A stretch of DNA of 64,000 nt, from assembly GCA_023515745.1 (NCBI GenBank), contig JALECJ010000257.1:1800687-1864686 (forward strand), in the 5' to 3' direction. Origin of the DNA: Amoeboaphelidium protococcarum. Its lineage: Eukaryota; Aphelidiomycota; Aphelidea. Of this stretch, positions 9,179-23,006 are shown piece after piece. The translations under genes and the position numbers were made by a program. The notes under the pieces were generated by a model that searched no databases, was not told the DNA's origin, and saw only the letters and a program-made list of their open reading frames with translations. Position 1 is the first letter of the stretch, and every line of letters begins with the position of its first letter.

Positions 9179-10744
9179 TCACAGGTCGTCAGTATTATCA
9201 TCCTCATCCTCTTATTTAGAATACTTCCACAGCTCTTTGCGCGGATCTTCTGCTATATATTTTGATGATGATCCAGACTATTAACGCGTTGAAGAACCTT
9301 GGTCCGGATCTTGCATGAGATTAATCTTCTTGGATGGAACGAAGCCTTTCGGTAATAATGCAGCCTCATTAAGTTTTCTAATCTTATTCTGCTCCTAACG
9401 CTCCAGCATCTTCTACTTCCTCTTCTCTTTTCTCCAGTCATTATGCTCCCGAAAGAAGCCATTATCATCGGGAGTGTAAATTATTTGATGAGGATCATGG
9501 TCTTCTTATGCCTTCCTCTTCACAGATTTATACAATGCTTTCAGAATTCCAACCTACTTTTTCTGACTGTTTGTCTACTTATGTTAGGTAGAACCATCAG
9601 TCTAATGCTCATCATCGTCATACAAAATAGATACTGAACCATCGCTGCATCCCACAGCGAGTTGGTTAGATTATTCATTCCAACACAATCGCACGACTGA
9701 ACTATTAAAATCAGCGATGGTATCCACCAATGAGAGGTCAGTTATAGCATGAATGGACATAGACCCGGGAAATCCTTATCTCGAATCGCCAGATACGGGA
9801 ACTAGAACATACTATTCAGTAGGATCAGTGATAATGTTGGCCTCTGGGAACGAACACGATAAATCATTCACTTCATTCAAGCACTGCTTTTGATCGCGTA
9901 AATCAAAAGATTTTAATGATCCATCAGTACACCTACTCAATAAGGTATTGGAATCTTTATTTACAGTGAATATACTGCAAATCTCATTGCCAGGTGTGTG
10001 CGCATTCTCAATCTATATACACGGCCTCATATGAGGTGTCCGTCTATCAAACCCATATATAGATCCATTCAATTACCCTGCACCCATCACAGTGTTACCG
10101 CTCGCATCTTTAAAGCAGATTGAGTTGACCGCATTATCAAGTCTACCAATGGAGTGGTTCTTCTTACTCGGAAGCTCATAACACTCCTTACTCTATCGCT
10201 TCTACTCCACACTCCATATACGTATCGTGGAATCTGTGGACCCGGTGGCGAATACGCTCTCATCATGTGGGCTCCATAGGCATTGAGATACAGCGGAAAT
10301 ATGACCAGAGCAGCGCTTCAAATTCTTCAAATACATATCGCCACTCTAAAACTCAACTAGCTCTGAGCCATCGCGATTAAACAGCTTAACACTAGATGCT
10401 CCACTGCAGCAGATGAACGCATTCCCCTTCCGATTAAATTATAAATCATGAATGTGGTATCCATCCCACGGGTATACCTGCCGCTAAGATTACAGCGACT
10501 GGTCCATCTGATTGAAGTCGTACAGATGGACACTATAATCACGAGATCCCGTAATCAGATGGTTGCCTTACGGTGTGAAACTGAGGGCAGTCACGCATTT
10601 ATAGTGCTGCTTAATCACGGCTTTTGACTAAGGTATATGACACGTAGGTGCTAGTGATTAGCTTTGTTATTGATGTTCTACTGTATCATCTTCAAGCACG
10701 TCTTCTTCGATCAAAACTTTTCCTTACACCACTTGATCAGTCAT
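9179..10744 (-). CDS. WDR70: WDR70-type WD40 repeat protein
   Basis: WD40 beta-propeller of the WDR70 (gastrulation-defective 1) family, linked in other organisms to histone H2B ubiquitination and DNA-break resection. Blades include VTALSFTPQGNHLITGSRDY, YPWDGYHIHDLQFN (a WDR70-typical segment), QCLWSPHDESVFATGSTDST and VVRLCWNEQSNQLAVGCSDG. After the propeller comes a basic tail (EHNDWRKEKRKQKM) and an acidic end (EDEDDNTDD), similar to the family. 521 residues, single exon. The N-terminal region is shorter than in animals. Confidence 0.85.
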
Positions 10745-11647
10745 TTAATTCTATTCTATTTAAACACTCAATATCCCTAGATGCTAGTCTTCTTCAGGCA
10801 AAAGATTACTGTAACGCGACTAATTCGACTACAACCAATTAATACAATTGCAAGGAAGAGCGGAGTAGAGTTGGTCGTTTCCGTTGAAAGAAATCACTCA
10901 TTGAAGTCACAAGAAACTAACATTTAGGAGGTATACGCGTTTTAATCGAAAATAAGTTATACAATTAAGTGGTTTATTTGTTGACATTTTGTAATTGTAA
11001 GAATCTGGTGGTTTCATTCTCACCCATTGTGTCACCCACCTTGCCTGTCCTAAATGCGGTACACAGTGACGATCGTGCAATGAGGCTTCCAATCGAAAAT
11101 GTTTCAAATGGAGGCGAACTAAAAACAACTATTGAAAATCCAGCATTCATACTTCCCCAGCTCAGTCAACTCAGTCAGTCAGCCAAAAACTTAGGAATTT
11201 AAAAGAGTGAGTAATGACCACAGAGCATTGTATCACACGGCTTTAGCTGTTTACTGAGTGGTACTCGTTTTACTTGGAGGCCTCTTTCGTAAAATGTCTA
11301 CCTCAAAGTTACTCAGCTGAGTCCATAAAGCTCTGTCCTGGGATTCACCAACAACTTGATAGTGTATACAAGTATCTGATACTACATAGATTTGCAATTT
11401 ATGAATTCATCATAGTTAGGCTGAAGACGATTCAGACAGTACAGTTCCGTGCTGTGGTCGTCGTTGTTTTCATCACTGATCAGTTTCCTCTCGTTCTTGC
11501 GCAATGCTCAAAGTCGTTTCTGAGTCAAGCGCGATCAGTTGGCATTTCGCTCTCTCTCTCTCATTCACTCCATTATTGAATCCAGTTTCTTCTTCCTTTA
11601 TCAATTTAAAGTGTTCATATTGCACGAAAGTGGTGATTGAATAAAGA
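10745..11647. other. Intergenic region between WDR70 and the HUWE1-like gene
   Basis: About 900 bp between divergently transcribed genes. Frames at 10969-11202 and 11274-11579 (+) have no recognisable family and composition unlike neighbouring genes; I treat them as chance. A CT-rich run lies near 11550, just upstream of the HUWE1-like start. Confidence 0.5.
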
Positions 11648-14600
11648 ATGAAGATTACAAAGAGTCCTCCAAAACGTCTGAGTAATCCTCCATAGGCTTT
11701 CAAGACTTTTATTCGGAAGATTGTAAATGCTAGTGGTGATCCTCGTGAATGGGTGTCTATAATTGACAAGTTTCTGCGTTGTGGTGGTCAGAGCTTGGAA
11801 GTGAGCACTTTAGAATGGACGTATCCTAAAGTGGATATGTATCATTTTGTGTCTGTTCTGGACTGCTTTGACTAGTTTTATTCTGATATGATCAAGAAGT
11901 ATGAGCTGGGAACTGTTCCACTGGTGTCGTCTTCTGATAATGATGATTAGAATGGTGCTCTGGATACGGCTGGTGGTTTCTACCGCAAAGATGACAAGAA
12001 GATTGTGGCTACTCGTGATCGACTGAAGGTTCAGCTCGGTTTGATGGAAGCTACAGATAAGTAGATTCTTATTGCCGTTCTCACAATGTCTCGCATGTTG
12101 CTGGAGAATGCCATGAATAGAGGAGTGTATAATTCGTATGATAATCTCAATTGTCTTTTGGGTGTAAATGACCTGGATGTATTGGAGTGTGTGCTTAAGC
12201 TTCTGGTTCGTCCTGCTTAGCGATCAGTGTCTGTGAGACCGTTCAAGACTCAGGGTGTTGTTGTTCATGTTAGCACTGCAGCTCTGCGCTCTTTATCGCT
12301 CGCCTGGCAGTCGAATTCTTCTCTGAAGGATGTTTGTAATCCGGAACATAAAGTTAAAGATGCTGATATGATATTCTCCTTTTACAGATCTTAAGCTTAA
12401 TAATAATAGTAATAGGCGTCGTCAGGCGCTGGGGAGAATATGGTTGATGTTGTTGATGGTGCATCGAGTGGAAATGGCTTTGTAAAGTTTAAAGTTCCTT
12501 ATGCTGACAATGTGATGGAGCACTTTAATAGCCTAGTTTAGAAATACAAAGTGCCTCAGGAAATGCATGTATAATTATTGCATTCACTCAGATTTGTTAA
12601 TGGGATGTAGACGTACCAGACCCGGTTATAGTTGTTGAGAATTCGTCTACTCGCTATGGCTTTGTATACGTTCATGTCTCAGGAGGTGATTGCAAATGTT
12701 GAGCTATTTGACAGATGTTCATTTGTGATGCAAGATGTTGCTGGTCTGCTTGATTCAGTTTAGTAGTAGTCTAATTTTAGTGTTCCTTCTTCGATATAAG
12801 CCGCTGCCCTGGTACTTTTTGAGGCAATGTGTTAGCATCGTGGCAAGGTTAATGACCTGATGGGAGTATTGAATCTGGGTGCTTCTCATGGAATATTGCT
12901 ATTCTTGTTACGTAAATCTATTATTGATGCTTGCAATATTGGGAGTGATGCTGATAAAAGATTAGACTTTAATTTCATGGACTCTTTGTTGTGTTTAATC
13001 TCCACTCTGCTAGCTAATAAAGATTGTGGTAATCAGTTAGTGTAAGCCGGTATTATACCAGTGGTTCTAAGTGCATTTCAACATTCTTTGCCAAAGGAGA
13101 GCTTGAGAATTTTTACCAAGCTAGCCACGATTCTGGATACTGTCTCGTATGCAAGTAATGTTACTGGTGTATTTGACGCGATTGCTGATGCAGATGGATT
13201 CAATATTATTGTCAGATGTATTAAATAGGAGCTGGATGTCTGCCTGGATTATGAAAAGGCGTAAGCTTCTCCTGCTATAGAGCAGGAAAGTGTTCACATG
13301 ATGATGGTTGATGACACTAATTTGTAGTCGTCCTCTTCAGGTACTTCCCCTGTGTCTATCGGCGTTGGTAAAAAGAGTCCTAATGTATCGTCTGAAAAGA
13401 TTCCTTACAACAGGATTTCTCTGTTCAAAAGTCTGGTGCGATTTATCATTCACACAATGCAAAGTCAGGGTGGTAATGATCGTATTCGAAATCTTGTTGA
13501 ATCTCCATTGCCTGATATAATTCTGTCTGTGATGAAAAATGTGAACGCTTTTGGTGCTGTTATAACTGCGATGGCGTATAACTTGTTTGGATCCATGATA
13601 CACAATGAGCCTGCCGCGTTCGCAGTGTTGCAGGATAAGGGAGTTGTGGACTAGTTTATTGGAGTGCTTAACTCGGAGTATCCAGCTTCATTTGATTTAT
13701 TGTTCTCTATTCCGTACACTCTTGGTGCTATATGTCTGAATTCATCTGCTCTTGATAAGGTGCATGCCATGAATCCGTTTCCCAACTTCTTTAGTACATT
13801 TATGTCTAGCGAGCATATCCGACCTCTGCTTGATGAAGATGCTAGTTCTGCGTTGGGTACGTCGTTTGATGAGCTGGTTAGACATCATCCACGTTTAAAG
13901 GATGATATTTTGAAGTCATTCAAGGATATCTTGCTCAAAGTTGCCGCCTTGGGTCGTACGTCTGGAGTCGATGTTGTCGGTCGTGATCCGATAAAGTCTG
14001 GACATCAATTGCTCACCTATGAGGCTGAAGCTAATGTAGGCGCCATTGAATTTGTTGATGAAGACGTTGCCACTAAGGATGAGACGCATGAATCTCCTAT
14101 TATGTGCTTTGTGGATATTTGTGCCCGTTTTGCTGAAGGATTCTTTTAGACGGAAAGTCATGCAGGCGATTTTATGAAGATGGGCGGCGTGGAAGCGCTG
14201 CTGGATCTGTACTCTCTTCCATCGCTGCCGTATGATTTCGGATCTTCACTGGCGAGTTTCAGTTGCTCTAGTGTCTTGCGCGTAATGTCTGGTATTGATA
14301 TCCGTCAAGTATTGACTTGTCTGTTGGAGAAAACTTCTGCGGCATTTTAAGGATGTCAGCAATTGTTTAACTGCACTGATTAGAAATCAATCTTTGCCAA
14401 GTATATAGATCTGATTTCCGGATCGAATCTTTTGCATGTTGAGTAAGGTCGGGAGAATTTTAGAGCCATGGCCTCTGTTCATGCTCATGTCGGCGCTCTT
14501 TGTGATGTCTTTAGTTCTCCGATGATGTTGTAGGCCACTTCTGCTTTTGATATGGTTAGCTGTTTCTCAAGTGATGCGGGGTTATTTGTTCTGCGTCAAG

Positions 14601-17600
14601 TGTTTGAGCTTTATAAGTTTTGTGCGTTAGAAATTTAGTTTTTCCGAAAAGAGGTACCTAAAGAGTTGGCGGGAGTACAGGTTGATGCTGACGGAAAAGT
14701 GCCCCAGAAGAAAGAGGATCGCAGGTATCCGAATCCTTAGGATATTAGAGTGAGAAATGTGAAAGCTCTTCGCTACCTTCTGTCTTAAACGACGGCGTTC
14801 ATTGTGCCTCTGCTTCAAGGACTATCTAAAATACTTCTACCTCCCAAGAGGATGAAGGCCGAGTAAAGACCGTTTGCTGTCACCATTTCCGAGCTTTTTG
14901 TTGAATAATGTTTAGCTATGTTGAAATGGGAGCGCGTTCCAGCCACCAAAGATGTGGTGAGATATCATTATCTGCAGATTTGCACTGGTTTTCTTTAGAC
15001 TCTGATCACTGATGAGAGATCTGTGGATATGCTGTAGACCATTACTGCAGTGTCTTTTGTCAATCATGGTGGTCTTGCGCTTTTTCTGGATTTATTTGGT
15101 AAAACTTTGGAAGAGTATCTGGATCTCTCTAAAGATGTTGCGGTGATGAATGACAAAGAGTAAAAGCTGGGCATATAGAAATGCGAGGGACTGCTAAATA
15201 ATTTGTTGATGGTATTCTAGCTGTTTTGTGCGTCGAAATCTATTCATGACTCCAAACATACGTAGTACTTTTTGGGAAAGAATCGAGAGTTGGGGGCTCC
15301 AGTTATTGAGGTAGACTTTAGTCCTCATTAGTTCTTAGTCAATTGCCGTTTGATGTGCATTACTAAATTGTCGCCGATAATGAAGGCATTGGATTTTTCC
15401 TAGATCAAACCGAATACTTAGAGATTGTTTATGAACGTGTTTACCAACATCTTTGATGCAGATCGCGAGTCTAATGCCTAGTTTTCGGAAATCTCAAAGA
15501 TCGTTGAGGAGATTAGGCAGATAGTACCTGGTGCCACTGTGGTTCGCAATTTAGATGTCAGCGAGGCAGACATTGAAAGACTTATGAATCTCGGATTTAG
15601 TAGACGTCGTTGTTTAAGTGTCCTTTAGCAATATGGTAACAATGTTGAAGAAGCTTATAATCATCTAATTTCGCTGAATTTACATGTTGACGCTGGTGGA
15701 AGTTATAGATAGGCACCTGCAAATACTGATGATATGCCCGCGCTTGTTGACGTTCCTGCGTAAGGATCTAGCAACGATGGACTTAGTTAGAACATAGATG
15801 ATGCCATGGATGAGGATGCGATATCAGATGATGGTGACAATGATTACGAAGATGTTGATAGTGACGATGATCAGATGTCAGAAGATGAGGAGGATAAGAG
15901 TTAAGGTGAAGAAGAAAAAACAGAGTTGACTTAAAAGCAGATTGAGTCCGCGCAGTAGCTTAAGGATTTGAAAGAAGCTAGAGATGAGCTCAGGGACTTT
16001 ATATCAACTCACATGAAAGAGTTTATTAGTCGCATTGGGCATGGCTTTAGTGGATTTAAGAATCTAATCTTGAAAGTTTATGCTAAAAAGTAGGATCTGC
16101 TTGTCAATGTGTTTAATGATTGTGTCATTAGCTCTTTGAATTTGGATAACCTTGAAAATGCTGATTAACTCAAGTCTGCCTAGAACAAGTTATCGTTCGC
16201 CGCTGTATTGGTGCAATCTTTTCAATAGAAGTCCAGTGAAGAAAATACCGCAGTGAGCATCTTAACTAGCGCCGCAGAGTTTATTCATAGATTGTAGTAA
16301 GCCAAAGATGTGGATAGCGTATTGTCTCGAAATTTGATATGCTGTATTTTGGCTATTGTCGAATATCTAGTTAAGCCGTTTTTCTAGATTGTGAAAGAGA
16401 CGGTGACGGATCTTACTAATTATGATGATTCCTATTAGCCTAATGTGGTTGTCCAAGTTTAGTTGTCAGAGAAAGTGAAGGATTTGATTGTTAAACTCTG
16501 TTCTGTTGTCAATACTTTGCTGAATGAAGACTAGATAATGAATGGCGATCTATTAGTGCAAGTTGTCCGCTTTTTGGTGTTGTCCTCACGAGTTGACGGT
16601 GTTATTCAGCTGTTGTTGACCGCAGCTAACAATGATGGAAAAAGTGCTCTAGAAGTTATTCTCGAGCGTTCTCAGTAACTGCATGTTCGTGGATTATCTG
16701 CATTAGTTTGTGTTCTTGTCAGGCATATAGTAGAGTCACCGGATATGCTTCGACTTTGCTTTGCATCTGATATCAATACCTGGCTGAATACTCCTCGTCA
16801 ACGCACTACAGATGTTAGTTTGTTTGTCAAGAACTTTGCTGCTGCTATAATCAGACATCCACAGTCATTTGTGGATGCCGCGAAAGATTAGTGCAAGCTC
16901 ACTCAGTATTCCAAGAATGGTATTTTTGTTTAGATCCAGTCAATTAATGCCGTTTTCAAGGCATCAGATTCCATTTAAGAAGATTAGCAGAATGTAGAAG
17001 AGAAGAAGTTTGATTTTGTTGGGGAGACTATGTAATGTCTGAACTCTTCTGATTAGTTGGGAGGTATGAATGCTGTGATTTCCATACTGGTCCGTAATAT
17101 TTTGGCTTTTGACGCTAAGACGGCTAAGGACAGAGATAGCATTAAAGAAGTAGACCGTTTTAATTTGTCTTTGAACCTTTAGATGCTGTCTGAGATTTGG
17201 ACATCATTCCCCTGTACTCGCCTAGCCATGTTCAAAGGCGGTGATTTGCTAGGATCTCTTGGATAATTTGAAAAGTTTATCTAGCTGCTTATGCGCCGTT
17301 TGATTCCGTACCCTAACTTGAATTATCACGCCAAATCTAATCTATCGACGGCTGATAAAACTCTGCTAAATGTTTCTCTATGGTCTATGCATGCTGTGGT
17401 AGCTCTGTGCTCTGTAGACGAAGTATAAACACAATCGCCTGCTGGTGGTCTGACTTAAAAATCTGGCCGTTCTACTCCAGTGTTGAATTCTATTCAAGAT
17501 TTGGCTGGATTGAGAAAGTTTGTTCTTGATCAACTGGCTAGATGTATGAAGTTTAGCTTGTACAAACAGAATGATGTGAATTCAAAGTATGGTGCCCTGC

Positions 17601-20600
17601 TTGCATATTGCGATCTTTTGCAGAAGATAATTAGTCCTAAACTGGGTCAGACTGCCGCAAGAAGTAACAATATGTAGCTTTCATAGGCCGGTACTGAGCC
17701 GGTTGTGATAAGAGCTGTTCTTGAGCGTAACTTTCTGCAGCTGTTGACATCCATCTTTAATGGTATTGATTATGGACTGCCTGGTGTTGATAATTTTGTC
17801 GATGCTGTACTGCGTCCATTGGAATCTTTAACGCGATCTGGAAATAAAATCAGCAAGTTCTCGTCCGCGGCTAATAGTCCAAAAGCATCTCGTCTTTCTT
17901 TATTGGATGCTATTGTGCAACAATAGAAAGATTAGCCTGAGTAGTAGGGCAGTTAATCTGCTTCCTTGTAACTGGACAATGACGAGTTTATCAGAGATTC
18001 CGCACTGGGAGTTATGAATCCAGCAGGCGTTAGTCATGGTCGAGGTGGAATGACGTCGTCTGACGAGGATGGAGAAGAAGACTAGTATGGTGAAGAAGAG
18101 GATTATTACAGTGATGAGGATATGATGGACGAAGATGCTGGTGGTGATTTCACAGATGTTTCCGATGAGACCGACGATGATCATTCTATAAATTCTGGAG
18201 ACGACATGGATATGGAGGTCGTGATTAGAGCCACTCCTGTTGACGACGAAGACGATGATAGTCTGGACGATGATGATGATGATGGAGACATCAGTGATAC
18301 CGACTCTGATCTAGATGACTATGAAATGGAGCATGATGGTGACAGTGTTCACAGTCACGACTATTTGGAAGGAGAAGAGTACGAGGACGAAGATGAAGAT
18401 GCGCCTGAGTGGCTCGATATTGCTGATGACGAAGATGGCGATGGCCCTGGTCACAATCATGGCGACCCTTTAGCATTTGAAGTGCCTATAGAGAATTTGA
18501 ACATTGTTCGCCCACCGAATGCTGGTGGAGATCAAGATGCTGGCGGTTAAAGAGACTTTCAACTTGACTTTATGAATCACTTTGACGATGATGACTTATT
18601 TGCTGCCGTCGAACATGCACATGATGATGACCAAGATGTAGACGACTACGACGATGATGAGGATCCAGAAGAAGATGAGGATGAAGAGGATTATGAGAAC
18701 TAGGCCTGGGCTGACTATGAGATTGAGATGGGAAATGATGATTTTGTTTAGATGGGAGGAAGGCCATTCGGAGGTATGCCGCCGTTTGGCAATTTGATGA
18801 GACGCAGAATTCCACCTTTGAATACCATCTTCCGGCCTGATGCGTTTGATGAGATTGCAAACTCTGGATTTCAGGTTCGTATGACTGGCGGTGGAATATA
18901 ATAACCTTTAATGATGGATGATGGAATCGCTAGTTATTCCAACATTAATGGCCGCACTAATGCTGTATCTTTGGCTGATACTATTCCACAGAATCCAGAT
19001 TTTTTGACCAATGGTGGATAGTCAGCCGATGTGAATCCTGATGGTCTTACATTACCTCGCGGTCTTGTTGGTAGTCGTCCTGATCTTCCTGAAGAGGCTC
19101 AAGGTGCTATTTAAATGATTGAATAACTATTACATGTGGATCCTCGTAGTATTAATGTGACTGTGGAGAATGGACGTAGATCTTTTAATGCTCGCTAAGT
19201 AGATGGTCTTGCCGATGACTAGACTTAGCATAAGAAGGAAGATAGCTTTAGTAATGAATTTCTTCCTACAAAGTCGAGTGACAGATGGTTCCAGGAGGCC
19301 AAATTTTTGTTTGGTGCAAAGTATAGTGACTAGGCTCAGAATGTTGTAAATCACGTTCTCAATGCTCTCTTACCTGCCGCCAAAGTGGCTGATAAGTTGA
19401 AGGCTGAAGAATAGAAGCGTCTTGCTGAGGTTAAGCAGCGTGAAAGAGAGGAGAAAGAGGCCAAGGAAGCTGCTGATAGAGCCGCAGAGTAGCAGAAACG
19501 CGCATAAGAGGCGGCAGAGGCTGCAGCTAATAGCGAATAAAGTGGTAGTGCTCAGTCTACTCAAGAGGGTAGTTAACCTTCTTCAAGTCAGGCTCCGACG
19601 AACGAGAATGTAATTACGATTTATGGTACTCCTGTAGACTTGACTTCCACTGGTATTGATGTTATGTTCTTGCAAGCTCTGCCTGATGATCTAAGAGTGG
19701 AAGTAATTGGTCAGTATCTTAGAGAACAGACTACGAATAATATTATCACTGGTGACATAAGTGAAGAATTTCTGTAGCAACTGCCTATCGATGTGCGTAG
19801 AATGATCCGAGCCTAAGGAACTGATGGCGGCGCAGGTAATGCGTCTGCAGCTTTGGGCGCAATGATGGATACTGATGCTCCCACACTGAGCTAGATGGAG
19901 TAGTCTATGGCTGAGTTTCTTAACCATTTACCTCCAGAGATGTAAGATTTTTTGCAGTTTACAGAGGGAAATATCGCGCAGCATAGAAATCAACTCTAGG
20001 AAGAGCAGCAAAATCAGTAAAGACAACGTGTTAAAGCTGCTGAAGCTGTGAAAAAGTTGCCTGTGAATAACAAGGAACCTGCTCAGATTTTGGACCTGTC
20101 GTCTTTGTTGGATCTGCTGAAGATTGCGTTTGCTCCTCGGCCGATACACCATCACTTTTTGCCACAGCTACTGCGTAACTTATGTGAGAATAGTGTGGCT
20201 AGGAAGGAGATCATAAATGCCATTATATTCATAACGGCGCGATGTGCACGAGAGTGGAGATTGGGAGCCAATGAACCTGAATCTTTGAAGCAGTAATCTA
20301 CTACTTTGGATAAAGGCGGTAAAGGCAAAGAGAGAATGTCACAATAATTGTAGTAAGAGTCTGCAGATCCTTTGTTGGACATCATTATGCCTCTCGACCT
20401 ATCTTACACTAGTCAGTAAAAGTATCTTGAAGCTGTCCAGCGCTGCATAGGCCTTTTGTTGGATCTAGCTACTGGGAATGAATAAATCGCAAAGTACTTT
20501 CTGGTGGAAAATAAACTCAACTCTGCATCTGTTGAGATGTGTCTGTCTCCATCATAAGCATCGTCGCCACATCACAAAAAGGATAAATCAGGTTCTCAGA

Positions 20601-20899
20601 AGGAGCATCGTCGTAAGAGTAGTGCTCATCTTTTGTTTAAGGGTGCTCGTTATCCATTATTTGTACTATTGGAATGGTTTGAGTAGCCTGTATTTGTATA
20701 GAACACTAATTTGATGGAGTAGTTGAGTCAATTGGTTGCTGTTGTTACGAGGCCACTTGGAAATGCTGCTTAAGGCACAGGCAGTAATAACTTGGACAGT
20801 AACAATAATGTCACGTCTTCTGTAGGTGGATCTGGATCTGATAATTTGGCATAGCTAATTCAACGCGGTGAAATTGGAGATACCGTTCCACTGATTTGA
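11648..20899 (+). CDS. HUWE1/Tom1-type giant protein lacking the HECT domain
   Basis: A single open frame of 3084 codons, open only with UAR=Gln. The N-terminus resembles the armadillo-like Tom1/HUWE1 region (PPKRLSNPPQAFKTFIRKI, DPREWVSIIDKFL). Near residue 1303 is a UBA domain (LDVSEADIERLMNLGFSRR). Residues about 2140-2360 are a very acidic Asp/Glu tract, then DRWFQEAKFLFG. Near residue 2660 is a UBM ubiquitin-binding motif (FLQALPDDLRVEVIGQYLRE), with two weaker copies (ISEEFLQQLPIDVRRM, MAEFLNHLPPEMQDFL). The following helical region (ILDLSSLLDLLKIAFAPRPI, HHHFLPQLLRNLCEN) is typical of HUWE1. The frame then ends GDTVPLI-UGA where Tom1/HUWE1 would continue for several hundred residues to the HECT ligase domain. 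FAHD1 begins 172 bp later, so no HECT exon lies on the + strand nearby. Confidence 0.88.
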
Positions 20900-21070
20900 T
20901 GGTAATGTAGTATTGGCATGAAAATGAGACATATCCGTATAAAAATTGAATAATACATATCTTTATAATGATCGAATTTTAACTTTACTGTATCATCGTC
21001 TTTCAAGCTTTCGCTGCTTGTTAATACTTATAGTGTCGTGATTGTATCTTCTTTGTACATTTAGAGCAGC

Positions 21071-21851
21071 ATGTGGAAACAGTTTATTAAAAATGGTCGC
21101 AAGATAGTGGCAGTCGGCAGAAACTATGTGTATGTTTTAATCATGGATTATACCAGCTCTTTGATGTACATATTAAGCAGGTGTGTAGCGATCATGCTAA
21201 AGAACTTGGTAATGACGTCCCTAAAAGTCCAATCATCTTTCTGAAGCCAACTTCGTCTTACTGTGTGAATGACAGCAAAGTGTTAATTCCAAAAGGAACT
21301 AATGTACACCACGAAGGTAAACAATCTTATCTAGGCTTATCAGACACATGTTGATCAAAACATCAATACTGTGTGTAGTTGAGCTGGGTGTTGTTATTGG
21401 GAAGCGTGGCTCTAACGTGCCAAAGTCAGACGCTCTTGATCTAGTCGGAGGCTATACACTGGCACTAGACATGACAGCACGTGATTTGTAACAACTGGCG
21501 GCTCGCAATGGACTACCATGGACTGAGAGTAAAGGCTATGACACGTTCACACCGATAAGCGATGTGATCGAGAAGAGTCTCATACCACACCCGCATGATG
21601 TCGATCTAATGATACAAGTGAATGGACAAGTTCGTCAATCTGGAAATACGCGCGATATGCTCTTTGACATTCCATCCATAATTCAACATGTCAGTCACAT
21701 AATGACTTTGGAAGAGGGTGATGTTATTCTAACGGGTACTCCGAGCGGCGTGTCTCAAGTTGTTGATGGAGATCGAATGCACTGCACTCTCTCTTACAAA
21801 GGGAAGTAGTTGGCCAGTTTGAATTGCACTGCCAAAGATCGCTCCTATTGA
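21071..21851 (+). CDS. FAHD1: Fumarylacetoacetate hydrolase domain protein, FAHD1-like (3 exons)
   Basis: Acylpyruvase/oxaloacetate decarboxylase family, usually mitochondrial. Exons 21071-21129, 21189-21316 and 21379-21851 (introns 59 and 62 nt, TGTAG acceptors); 219 residues. After splicing the start reads [16 protein letters not shown], matching human VCVGRNYADHVREM. Then [26 protein letters not shown] (metal-binding H-x-E-x-E), [15 protein letters not shown] and [16 protein letters not shown]. The UAA in DMTARDLQQ aligns with the Gln of human DMTARDVQ. Confidence 0.93.
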
Positions 21852-21970
21852 TTATAAGTTATGTCCTATTTATGATAAAGTGACTTGTTACTAACGAAGT
21901 TTACATTGAATTATTGATAACTTTATCTATTCATACAGATTGAACGCGGTAAGATGTAACTTACTAGCCA

Positions 21971-22804
21971 TCATCCCAGCAAATCGTCCAGCCACTCTTC
22001 AGGATCAACATCTTACAGCACAGATGGTCTCTTTTTCTACTCTGCTGATACTTATCCCGTCTTTTCCATTATTTATTATTACTAACTTACCTATAGATTA
22101 GATTGCTGAGAGACCGGAGAGACTGGAGACATGCTATTTTACATTTCACTACTAAGAGGAGATGCTACGCTGACAGATGATGAGTTATCAGCAGATTCAG
22201 AGTGTGTTGACTGATATTAACTTTGACTAGACCCCGGCGAAGATACATGCAAAGGTGACTGTTATTATTATAGAGTCTACTACTATTCATGAGAATCCTT
22301 AATCTACAACTTGTCCATTTCCGCGATACCTTAAAATTCAGACTCAATTTACGGACTCGCATTCTAAGTTATCAAAGATAACTACTACCGAAGGATACCA
22401 TGCGACTTACGCGTTTTATCGGCCTTGGTATACAAGATGGGCTGTATAAAATCAATATTAACATCATAATCAGTAATGCGCGAATCTAATCGCTTCAAGT
22501 CTATTCTAAATAAGTCGACATTGAGAATATTATCGCGATCATCATTCCAGTACTGCTCATCATCCAAATGAACTTGTGCATCTTTACTGAACCTAAAAGA
22601 CTCCAATTTCAATTTTAGCGCTGTGCCATCATTCAGCTTGGAACCATCTGCATCATCATTACTTTCTCTGTATCGCCAAGCATTACTACTTCCAGGCAAG
22701 TTCTTTCGCCTAACAACATCGTGCGGTTTAATCTCGCCCTTTACTCGATATGCCTACTACAATTACTTTTTAATGAGGGATGTCTTATGCCAGTCTTCTT
22801 TCAT
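21971..22804 (-). CDS. Unknown Q/S-rich protein with conserved-looking ends
   Basis: Single frame of 277 residues, UGA stop. The N-terminal 130 residues look folded or helical (MKEDWHKTSLIKKQLQQAYR, GEIKPHDVVRRKN, LNVDLFRIDLKRLDSRITDY). The middle is Gln/Ser-rich, and the C-terminus is a short acidic motif (DVDPEEWLDDLLG). A possible intron (GTAAGT about 45 codons before the stop) can be drawn, but the unspliced frame runs through and keeps the acidic tail. I do not recognise the family. The acidic Trp-Leu tail could be a short protein-binding motif. Confidence 0.6.
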
Positions 22805-23006
22805 ATCTTGAATTTCAGTTTATTATTTTATTAACGAGATTAGTTAGGATTGATGATACCAAGGCGGGAAGTAATATACGCAAAGTTTTACGATTAAAGG
22901 TAAAGAGTTCTCTGATTTCTCTCTTCTTCCTCAGACACAGAGATTCAGCCAGCGATTGAAAAATCGCACCACAGAAACTCGCGCACTAAATCAGCGATAT
23001 AATAAA

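Noticed and set aside
14627-14818. Minus-strand ORFs inside the HUWE1-like gene and similar ones in the zinc-finger, PQ-rich and NHX genes
   Set aside because: Antisense shadows; the sense frame is continuous and has recognisable domains.
20900-21070. Missing HECT domain hidden in a small exon
   Set aside because: All three + frames are short, AT-rich and full of UGA; nothing like the HECT catalytic region is present.
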